Assembly (NCBI GenBank): GCA_017621885.1
Contig: JAGASD010000031.1
Coordinates: 1-39,326, forward strand
From: Clostridia bacterium
GTDB taxonomy: Bacteria; Bacillota; Clostridia; Oscillospirales; Acutalibacteraceae
Reading direction: 5' to 3'
Length of the DNA stretch: 39,326 nucleotides
Shown here: positions 8,243 through 16,227 of the stretch, one piece after another
How positions within the stretch are numbered: position 1 is the first letter of the stretch
How the letters are laid out: each line of letters begins with the position of its first letter
Notes under the pieces: generated by a model
Database searches by the model: none
Seen by the model: the letters and a program-made list of their open reading frames with translations, nothing else
What the model was told of the DNA's origin: nothing
Position numbers and translations under genes: made by a program

Positions 8243-10480
8243 ATGTTTACGGTAATTTTTGCCGAAAAAGAAACAATTAAACTCTTCGAAGAAACTAAAA
8301 TGTTTTTTGGCCCGTTGTTAGATTCAAAAAATATTGCATTTTGCGAATGGAACAAATATGCCGATACTTTTGATGAAATGGTTCCCGATATTTATGATAT
8401 TGTTGAATTTCAAAAAGAGTGGCGTGCGATTGTTTTAGATAACAATAATATTGAAAAAATTAATCCCTTTGATTTTACTGAGTATTCCGACAGATGTGAA
8501 TACGATGAATGTATTAACTGGGAGTATTTAAAAAATCGTCGTAACGGCAGACTTGCTTCTTATGAAAAAGCGGTGGATAACCCGTTAGTAAAGTTGACTA
8601 CCGCTTTATGCGAAATGCCAAAACTTAAATCGGTCATTTCTGATGATGCTGATTATCAGGCGTTGATTTCAGGCGAAATGGAAACTTATGAGTTTATGCT
8701 CAAATCACAGTTTGCTGAAGTCAATTGCAGAGAAGTGGCAATAAGGCTTGAAAGGTTTCAACGTGAATCTCTTGTTAAGTTTGTTGAAGAAAAGAACATT
8801 GATGATTTGATTAAATGTATTGAAAATGCCGATGTATCGGGAATAGTCAGCCTTATTCCCGATACGGATATTGTTCGTTTTATTAAATTCATCGGTGTTG
8901 ACCCGACTTTTTATGACCCGGAATACACGGAGTGTATGATTGAAAATACAAAGAGAGTTGCGCTGCTTAATAAGATTTACGAAAACTTTTCAATGAAAGA
9001 TAAGCTTCCTGCTGAGGTTGTTTGTCTTTCACCAAGAACATTCGACTTCGAAAATTTCGAGATGGATGTCAAGTGGGATGACAGAGATGAAAAGGATTAT
9101 TCCCGATTCGCTGACTTTAATTTATTTAATGATAAATTAAAATTTATGCTTTATGACATTCTTCCCGATGATAACAAGCAATATAAATTTGATCAAATTA
9201 AAATGTTATGCTTGTTGTTACTGGTTGCCAATAACGATATCCCTCAGGGCTGTATGAATGCTAATCAGGTTTATCGTGCTGATATTGAGTTTAACAAAGA
9301 TATCGTTACTGATATTTGCGAAAAGTATATCAGTAAATTGCGTTCTACAGAGGTGCTTTTAAAGGAAATTGAGTCAGACCTGGAGCATGATTTTGAAGAT
9401 TCTATTGATGACGAAACTGCCGAAAGACTCTTTGAATCAGATGTGCAGATTCCCGTGACTACTCGCGGAAAAGTTGATACAGTAGATCTTTTTGCAAATT
9501 ACAGCTCTATAGGTTTGTCAAACGATTGTCCTGAAAATGAGGCTTATTTCTGGAGCAATCAGTATAGAGATATTAACAAGAAATTTATTAAATATCTCAG
9601 AGAGCCCCGCCGTGCAGTAAAAACTGCTGTTAACGAGGGCTTAAAAAAGAACAATGTTATTGATGATGATCGTTCACTTGTTTTATCTGAATTTCAGTCA
9701 GAGGATGTTAATTATCATTTGCTTGAAGAAGAACATACGATGAACAAAACAGCAACGACACAAATATATAACACAAAGCGTTTTAACGAACAAATTGAAG
9801 AAGCTGACAAAGAAATCAAAAGGGGAATAGCCCAAAGAATGTCGCGTTCACAGACAATTAATATCGCTCTTGTTGCTTTGGGTGGATATTTGTTTGGATT
9901 TTTACCTTTAATTATCGGCAATTTGTTTTCACCTACGGCAATTATTGTCGGTCTTGTGATTACAGGGGTTATGATGCTTGCTTTTGCTGCAGTCGGACTT
10001 TTCAGATTGTTTTCTTTACGCAGAAAATTAATCAATCGTTTTAAGCATTTCAATTATGTGATTAGCGGAATTTGTGATGAAATTAACGCATCTTTGACTG
10101 AATTTTCTGTTTATCTCAGTAAAGCCTGTAATGTCATGAGAGGTTTTTCTGCTTTGGAAAAAAGAGAATCAAGTTTGAGTAAGCATAAAAAAATATTAGC
10201 TTATCACGATAATAAAATTAAAGAGCAAATAGGCAATGTTAACGATATGTTCTCCAAATATGTTGATCTCAAAAACCTCAATATTGTTGAGTGTGATCCT
10301 TATGACTATGATTTCACTGTATTGAAGGAATATTATTATGAAATGCCCCGTGTATATTCATCAAAACGAATTGAATATATGCAAATCGGTAATGAAATCA
10401 TTATTCCGGTTGACTACGTTGATTCAGTATTATTAATCAGGGAGGAATTATATGAGCGCAATATTAACAAGCATAATTAA
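8243..10480 (+). CDS. Unrecognised 745-residue membrane protein of the tubulin-like operon
   Basis: I do not recognise a known family. The first 500 or so residues are acidic and look soluble. A charged, probably coiled-coil stretch (about 505-535) leads into two adjacent membrane helices at about 540-557 and 564-588, closed by a basic FRLFSLRRKLINRF. A second helical region (about 600-680) and a short C-terminal domain follow. The hairpin-like pair of helices would put both large domains on the same side, probably the cytoplasm. A GGGGAGG ribosome binding site supports the ATG at 8243. The last 29 bases overlap the next gene in another frame, so the two are translationally coupled. Its place between the tubulin-like gene and the giant membrane protein suggests a membrane adaptor. 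That role is inference. Confidence 0.75.
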   Translation: MFTVIFAEKETIKLFEETKMFFGPLLDSKNIAFCEWNKYADTFDEMVPDIYDIVEFQKEWRAIVLDNNNIEKINPFDFTEYSDRCEYDECINWEYLKNRRNGRLASYEKAVDNPLVKLTTALCEMPKLKSVISDDADYQALISGEMETYEFMLKSQFAEVNCREVAIRLERFQRESLVKFVEEKNIDDLIKCIENADVSGIVSLIPDTDIVRFIKFIGVDPTFYDPEYTECMIENTKRVALLNKIYENFSMKDKLPAEVVCLSPRTFDFENFEMDVKWDDRDEKDYSRFADFNLFNDKLKFMLYDILPDDNKQYKFDQIKMLCLLLLVANNDIPQGCMNANQVYRADIEFNKDIVTDICEKYISKLRSTEVLLKEIESDLEHDFEDSIDDETAERLFESDVQIPVTTRGKVDTVDLFANYSSIGLSNDCPENEAYFWSNQYRDINKKFIKYLREPRRAVKTAVNEGLKKNNVIDDDRSLVLSEFQSEDVNYHLLEEEHTMNKTATTQIYNTKRFNEQIEEADKEIKRGIAQRMSRSQTINIALVALGGYLFGFLPLIIGNLFSPTAIIVGLVITGVMMLAFAAVGLFRLFSLRRKLINRFKHFNYVISGICDEINASLTEFSVYLSKACNVMRGFSALEKRESSLSKHKKILAYHDNKIKEQIGNVNDMFSKYVDLKNLNIVECDPYDYDFTVLKEYYYEMPRVYSSKRIEYMQIGNEIIIPVDYVDSVLLIREELYERNINKHN

Positions 10481-13400
10481 AATGTTTGTGGCAATTCTTC
10501 CCTTTGTGGTGATTTGTCTTTCTGCAAAGAAGGTTAATTTACCTAAACCTGACCGTAGTAAACAATTTATTATGCCGGTTGTAGCAATAGTTTACGTTAT
10601 TATTGCCATGATTTTAATCAGGCCACTCAACACTGCTGTTATTGCATTGTTCGGTTGGTTGCCAAAATTATTAGGCGGTTTGAGTATTTTAGGCGGGTTG
10701 AGTTCAATTTTATCAGCCTTACTCGGCGGTTTGAATATTAAGTTTTGGGCATTCTTTATCTCAAACATTGTTATAATGTCGGCATATCTTTCCTTAAAAA
10801 AGATTTGTCTTGTGTTCATCAAGAAAATATTAAAGGAAGATTCAAGCGATTTACACCAGAAGGTTGCAAGCAACTTTTATGAATTCTTTCCCGAAAGAAA
10901 CAAATGGTGTCTGAGGGATCAATATGTTCAGGCGCGCAGCATGTTTAAAACATTTTTCTACGGTGCGCTTATTCTTTCTACGTTTTTGATGTTTATAAGC
11001 CGTTTCCTGTATTTGTTCGGTCTTATGAAATCAATATTCTATCCGGTTTTCGGTATACTTATTGTAAGTGAATTCTATTTCTATCTTGATGGTTTAACTA
11101 AGCGTGAGTATTGTAATGATATTCTCGGTGAAGATGAAAATGCATACAAGATTGTAAACTATTCATTGCTCAGAAAGTTTTTGCGTTCTGTTTTCGGTGA
11201 TAAGCTTATCAGTGAAAATACAAGCATTAATGCAAATGCTTCCTATCATCTTACTACTGATGATGTTATAAATGAGCTTGAGAAGTCAGAAGATCAAAAA
11301 ATACAGAATTTTGCCCTTTTTGTAGATGGTCTTAAAAAGAGCGGCTTTGCATTTGATAACAATTACTTGCATTCCACTGTTGATATGCTTAATGGTAAAA
11401 GTGTTTTGTTTAACAATCCGTTTTATAATGACCTTATTCCGTATGCGTTTTATCCTATGAACAGAACTCTTTTGAGTCATCAAAAGGTTCTTGTAATTCT
11501 TGGCAGACACGCTATTGAATACGATGTTAAGGATTGGATTGAAAAGGGTATAGAGTCTGTTACTAATATTCCGTTTATGTGGAATATAGGTATACTTGAT
11601 TCTGAATCAAAGGATTTGGATATTGGTATTGTAACCAGATCCGACGTTCTGGATATTGAAATGCATAATGCCAATTCTGAATTTTTAGAAAAGGTCAATT
11701 ATGTTGTTATAATCGAACCTTCAAAGCTTATCTCAACCGCACAGATAGGACTCAATCTTCTTGCGAAAAAATGCAGAACCGAAGAAGACAAGAACATTGT
11801 TTATTGTATGTGTGATAAAAACTGTGACGGTCTTGTTGATGCGATGTCACATACCCTTATGGCAGACATTACGGAAGTTTCTGCAACTCGTAAGCATCAG
11901 GGAACGTCCTCGTATATGTGCTGGGAAGCTGATAGTGATTATTTACATCATAGACTTGTTCCGAATATTTCAAGATACCTCGGTATAGGTACTGAATTGT
12001 CATTTGCTGCACTGAAAAATCAAGTTTCAAAAACAACCTGGTATGGTGGCGATGCTTTTCCGGTTGTTGATATGCATTGGATTGACAGTCAGTATTATTA
12101 TGACCTTACCAAATACGCAAATCTTCCTTCAACCCAGGATTCAATGAATGATTTTTTCCATACTTCACAGAATTTCTGGAGTGCAGAGGTTAATCGAGAC
12201 AGTTATATTACTGTTGAAGATGAAGCTTTCAATATGTTTGAGATTCTTCGCGATTTCTCTACAAGAACAACAGAGCAGGGCTTTATAAATGTTATTTCTT
12301 CCGATTATCTTCTGAAGGATTATATGGCTGATAATGCGTCAATTTTTGAAACGGATGCTAAGGCAATTCCTTATATTGTTTCTGATTACACAAGAAGTAA
12401 TCGTAATACAATTCTACGTTTGCTGCTTATGCTGAGCACTGCACCCGTAAGCTCAAAAGTTCTTGAAAAAGAATTATCTCTTTTGGGTGTTTCTGTTTTT
12501 GATTTGAAAAAACAGCTTTGGTTTGAGATTTATAATTGTTATTCGGATATTTCATCAACATCTGATATTTCCGAAGATTATAAAGCTGCCGTAAACTCTG
12601 TTTATTCAAAATCCATTGAGTTGGGCGGTATTAATTGGAAGCCCTCAGTTATTAAATCTGAGGAGAAATTTAACGTTAAGACAGGGGATTTTGAAACTCT
12701 TTATTTTGTGGCAGATAAGAGATTTTCTGCTTTGTGTGTAGCCGATTCGCGTTCTGCAAGTTATGTTGCTGAAGATGAAAAAGGTCAGAGATACTACTTA
12801 GGTTCTGAGCTTTCAGGACATATTTATCAGAAATATTTACCCGGTCAATTCTTTACTTTTGCCGGTAAGTATTATGAGATGCAGTATCTTACTGCCGATA
12901 ATCAGATTCTTGTACGCAGAGCAGCAGATCATATCACGTCTCGTCCTGCTTACAGACAGATTCGCGATTACACAATACATGGTGTTAAACCTTCTTTAAA
13001 AATCGGTGATATCAAAGATGTTGAAGGAATGAAAATCCGCAAAATGTTTGCCGATATCAGCGTTTCAACACCGGGTTATTATCGAATGGAGCGTTATAAT
13101 GATTTTTCTTCGGCTAAAAAAGTTACTTTTGAGGGCGACGAAACTTCAATTCCGAAACGCGTTTACCGTAACAAAGAAATTCTTTGTATTGAGTTACCTG
13201 AAATTAACGGTAAACTCAATGATAACATCAGATATACAATAACTGTTTTATTTAATGAGATTTTCAAAACCATTTTTGCTGAAAATCAGGCGTATGTTTG
13301 CGCTGTTACAGATGAATCTTTTATTGGTGATGATGAAAAGCTTATTTCTACTTATTCAGTTAAGGGCGACGGTTATGAGCTCCAAAATAATGTTATTTAT

Positions 13401-16118
13401 ATTATTGAGGATAGTCAGCTCGATTTAGGTCTTACTGTTGCAGTTGAAAGAAATCTGGAAAGAATTCTTGCTATAGTTAATGATTACCTTGATTGGCATC
13501 TGGATGCTCTTGAAAAGAGTCTTAATCCTCCGCCTGAACCCAGACCTCACGTTGTATTTACCGAAGAGGATAACGTTGAACCTCCTAAGGAAAAGGGTAT
13601 TAAGGCAATTATTGCTAAAATTAAAGGATTCTTTAAAAAGCTTATAGAAAAAATTAAAAACTTTTTCAAAAGAAAAGGTAAAAAGCCCACGGATGAAACT
13701 CCTGCAGACGAAACTCCTGCAGACGAAACTCCTGCAGATGAAATTCCTGCGGACGAAATTTCTGCAGATGAAACTCCTGCAGATGAAATTCCTGCAGATG
13801 AAGCTCCTGCGGATGAAACTCCTGCAGATGAAATTCCTGCAGTTGAAACTCCTGCAGATGAAACTCCTGCGGACGAAATTCCTGCGGATGAAATTCCTGC
13901 AGTTGAAACTCCTGCGGACGAAATTCCTGCTGTGACCCCTGTTGTGACAGAAGATATTTCAGAAGGCGGCAATGATTTGTACGGTAAAATTTCTGATAAT
14001 TCTGTTGAGATGGCTGATGAAAGCATCGTTTATGAAACCGAAGATGATTGTGTTGCTGAAAAAGGTTTCGTAATAGCCAGAAAGCCTTATCATGAACGTT
14101 ATTATCTTCTTTACGGAAGAGAAAACGAGGTCGGTCAGTTAGATGTAACCGGTACTTTGGCGTATTTGAAAGAATTGGGATTACAGCGTAACGCTCTTAA
14201 ACAAGCACGCGACGGCAAAAAAATAGCAGATTATATTGAGCAAACCTTTAAGCCGGGGAAAGCAGATGCACGGTATTGTGATTTCTGCGGAGCAGAAATT
14301 TACGGTGTTGAATACGAAACTCTTGCCGACGGTCGTGACCGTTGCATAAATTGCGGCAGAACTGCAATTAAAACCGGCGAAGAATTCCGTAAGATTTTTG
14401 AAGACGTTAAAAGAAATATGGAGTCTTTCTATGGTATTAAAATCAATACCGGTATTAAGGTTGAGATGGTTAATGCAAAAAAACTTCATAAGCGTCTGAA
14501 AAAAGCTTTTATTCCCACACCTAATGCTGATGGTCGTGTTCTCGGTGTCGCTATCAGTGACAAAAACGGTTATACATTGATGATTGAAAACGGCTCTCCC
14601 AGAATGGCATCTATGATGACAATGGTTCATGAGCTTACTCACATTTGGCAGTATATGAACTGGGATGATAAAGCAATTCGTCAAAAATACGGAAATCTTC
14701 GACTTGAAGTATATGAAGGTATGGCCAAGTGGGCGGAAATCCAGTATGCTTACCTTATTAATGAACCTGCTGTTGCTAAACGCGAGGAAATCATTACCTC
14801 TTGTCGGGATGATGAATATGGCAGAGGCTTCCTCAGATATTTGTGCAATTATCCCTTCTCATTGGGTACGGTTATAACTAAGCCTACACCGTTTATGAAT
14901 ATCGAGACGCCTCTTGATTCTGAGTACTGCGGTGGTATAAGAGTTCTTACACCCGAAGAGATTGCACGTGAAACCGATGATACAACCGTTCCGGGTGATG
15001 ATTTTATTCCGGTGTCTGAAAATATTGAGGGTACAATAGAAAGAGACACAGAAGCTGTTTTCAGGTATGCATACAACCATCTTAATGACAGCGAAAAGAA
15101 AGCATATGATGTTATTCTTGACGCAATAATGAATTTTGCCGATGTTATATCGCCGTTTACGGTTGAGATTACTACCGATCAGATCAGTAAGATAGTTGAA
15201 TATATTTATGCTGATCATCCGGAAATTTTCTGGATAAGACACGGTGTAACCTGGAGCTACAGCGTCGATACCGGTCTTGTTAATAAGGTTGAATTTACAT
15301 ATTGTTTAACTCAACAAGAAGCTGAGTCGCGGCAGAAGAAGATTGATATGTCGATTAAATCGTTCTTAGCCTCAATTACGGATAGTATGAGCGATTTCGA
15401 GGTTGCTTTACGTGTTTACGAAAATATCATTTCGCTAGTCGACTATGATACCATCGGTTTAAATAAACAGAAAAAGGATGGTAAGCCGGCTCCTGAGATG
15501 CCTGACGATCTGCGTTCCATTTATGGTGTTTTTGTAAATAAAAAGGCTGTGTGTGCAGGCTATGCAAAGGCTGCTCAGTACCTGTATAATCTTCTTGGTA
15601 TTGAGTGTGTATATATTGTTAGCGATACACATGCATGGAATCTGATTAAGCTTGAAGGTGATTATTATCATCTTGATGTTACCTGGGGCGATCAAAGTAA
15701 TACGGATTCTCGTAAGGATGGCGGCAATGATGTGAGCTATGCTTGCTTCTGTATTACAACTAAGGAGGTATTAAACCTCAAGGAACACACACCTGAGGAT
15801 ACCTTGCCTCTTCCCGAATGCACAGCGACTAAGTGCAACTATCATGTCCGACTCGGACTGTTCTTTAATGAGATTAACTCTGACAGAGTCAGAAACATTA
15901 TTTCTAAATGTGTTCAGACACAGAAGAGTTCAGTATCCTTTAAATTCTCTTCCGCTGACTTACTCACGGAAGCAAAAAAACAATTGGTTGATGGCGGAAA
16001 AATCGGTGAGTTTATCCGCTATGCAAACCTTACCGCTTCTCAGAAATTCGATGTTTCGTATAACTATAGCATCAGTGAAGAGAAGTGTATTATGACAATT
16101 TGTTTTAATAAAATATAA
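10452..16118 (+). CDS. Giant multi-domain membrane protein with metalloprotease-like and transglutaminase-like domains
   Basis: This is an 1888-residue protein. About six membrane helices lie within residues 1-205. A long middle region (about 210-1060) has no motif I can name and no P-loop. It is followed by a basic KKLIEKIKNFFKRKGKK segment and sixteen five-residue Asp-Glu-Thr-Pro-Ala-type repeats (1081-1160). Next come a zinc-ribbon-like CxxC-x18-CxxC (Cys 1276, 1279, 1298, 1301) and an HExxH site (HELTH 1393-1397) with a likely third ligand Glu 1422 in YEGMAKW, a gluzincin-like pattern. The C-terminal third is a transglutaminase-like cysteine domain with Cys 1701 (VCAGYA), His 1727 (THAW) and Asp 1742 (YHLDVTWGD). 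It may thus cleave or cross-link proteins. Whether the catalytic end is inside or outside the cell cannot be settled by eye. A GGAGGA site at 10440-10445 sets the start, overlapping the previous gene by 29 bases. Confidence 0.85.
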   Translation: MSAILTSIIKMFVAILPFVVICLSAKKVNLPKPDRSKQFIMPVVAIVYVIIAMILIRPLNTAVIALFGWLPKLLGGLSILGGLSSILSALLGGLNIKFWAFFISNIVIMSAYLSLKKICLVFIKKILKEDSSDLHQKVASNFYEFFPERNKWCLRDQYVQARSMFKTFFYGALILSTFLMFISRFLYLFGLMKSIFYPVFGILIVSEFYFYLDGLTKREYCNDILGEDENAYKIVNYSLLRKFLRSVFGDKLISENTSINANASYHLTTDDVINELEKSEDQKIQNFALFVDGLKKSGFAFDNNYLHSTVDMLNGKSVLFNNPFYNDLIPYAFYPMNRTLLSHQKVLVILGRHAIEYDVKDWIEKGIESVTNIPFMWNIGILDSESKDLDIGIVTRSDVLDIEMHNANSEFLEKVNYVVIIEPSKLISTAQIGLNLLAKKCRTEEDKNIVYCMCDKNCDGLVDAMSHTLMADITEVSATRKHQGTSSYMCWEADSDYLHHRLVPNISRYLGIGTELSFAALKNQVSKTTWYGGDAFPVVDMHWIDSQYYYDLTKYANLPSTQDSMNDFFHTSQNFWSAEVNRDSYITVEDEAFNMFEILRDFSTRTTEQGFINVISSDYLLKDYMADNASIFETDAKAIPYIVSDYTRSNRNTILRLLLMLSTAPVSSKVLEKELSLLGVSVFDLKKQLWFEIYNCYSDISSTSDISEDYKAAVNSVYSKSIELGGINWKPSVIKSEEKFNVKTGDFETLYFVADKRFSALCVADSRSASYVAEDEKGQRYYLGSELSGHIYQKYLPGQFFTFAGKYYEMQYLTADNQILVRRAADHITSRPAYRQIRDYTIHGVKPSLKIGDIKDVEGMKIRKMFADISVSTPGYYRMERYNDFSSAKKVTFEGDETSIPKRVYRNKEILCIELPEINGKLNDNIRYTITVLFNEIFKTIFAENQAYVCAVTDESFIGDDEKLISTYSVKGDGYELQNNVIYIIEDSQLDLGLTVAVERNLERILAIVNDYLDWHLDALEKSLNPPPEPRPHVVFTEEDNVEPPKEKGIKAIIAKIKGFFKKLIEKIKNFFKRKGKKPTDETPADETPADETPADEIPADEISADETPADEIPADEAPADETPADEIPAVETPADETPADEIPADEIPAVETPADEIPAVTPVVTEDISEGGNDLYGKISDNSVEMADESIVYETEDDCVAEKGFVIARKPYHERYYLLYGRENEVGQLDVTGTLAYLKELGLQRNALKQARDGKKIADYIEQTFKPGKADARYCDFCGAEIYGVEYETLADGRDRCINCGRTAIKTGEEFRKIFEDVKRNMESFYGIKINTGIKVEMVNAKKLHKRLKKAFIPTPNADGRVLGVAISDKNGYTLMIENGSPRMASMMTMVHELTHIWQYMNWDDKAIRQKYGNLRLEVYEGMAKWAEIQYAYLINEPAVAKREEIITSCRDDEYGRGFLRYLCNYPFSLGTVITKPTPFMNIETPLDSEYCGGIRVLTPEEIARETDDTTVPGDDFIPVSENIEGTIERDTEAVFRYAYNHLNDSEKKAYDVILDAIMNFADVISPFTVEITTDQISKIVEYIYADHPEIFWIRHGVTWSYSVDTGLVNKVEFTYCLTQQEAESRQKKIDMSIKSFLASITDSMSDFEVALRVYENIISLVDYDTIGLNKQKKDGKPAPEMPDDLRSIYGVFVNKKAVCAGYAKAAQYLYNLLGIECVYIVSDTHAWNLIKLEGDYYHLDVTWGDQSNTDSRKDGGNDVSYACFCITTKEVLNLKEHTPEDTLPLPECTATKCNYHVRLGLFFNEINSDRVRNIISKCVQTQKSSVSFKFSSADLLTEAKKQLVDGGKIGEFIRYANLTASQKFDVSYNYSISEEKCIMTICFNKI
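13692..13931 (+). repeat. 15-bp tandem repeat, 16 units, in frame
   Basis: Sixteen consecutive 15-base units of the form GAtGAAACTCCTGCa encode variants of Asp-Glu-Thr-Pro-Ala (also Asp-Glu-Ile-Pro-Ala, Val-Glu-Thr-Pro-Ala and single Asp-Glu-Ile-Ser-Ala and Asp-Glu-Ala-Pro-Ala units). Because the unit is a multiple of three, gain or loss of copies keeps the frame. The encoded acidic, proline-rich stretch is probably an extended spacer between the membrane-proximal and catalytic halves of the giant protein. Confidence 0.97.
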
Positions 16119-16145
16119 ATTGTTAAAATTTTTTCGTCTTCCCCC

Positions 16146-16175
16146 TTGAAAATGGGGGAGGGCGAATTGTATAAT
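16146..16175 (+). promoter_or_regulatory. Internal promoter for the RyR/PrsW/TIR unit
   Basis: TTGAAA at 16146-16151 and TATAAT at 16170-16175 are 18 bases apart, in the 109-base gap after the giant gene. The -35 lies exactly in the loop of a GC-rich hairpin (arms 16138-16145 and 16154-16161, TTCCCCC with GGGGGAG). There is no T-run after the hairpin, so it is not a standard terminator. Transcription from here would give the next three genes independent control. Confidence 0.7.
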
Positions 16176-16227
16176 TAGTTTGAAAATAATCCTTTAATGG
16201 TTAATATAGATTTTTTGAGGTATTCTT

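Noticed and set aside
13692-13931. CRISPR array
   Set aside because: The units are contiguous with no spacers and encode a protein repeat in frame.
13547-14026. 159-residue minus-strand frame rich in Ser, Ala and Gly
   Set aside because: It is the antisense shadow of the 15-bp repeat in the giant gene; repeats free of stop codons in one frame often leave other frames open.
14181-14684. 167-residue minus-strand frame inside the giant gene
   Set aside because: It has no ribosome binding site and no family pattern, and it covers the conserved zinc-ribbon and HExxH region of the plus-strand gene.
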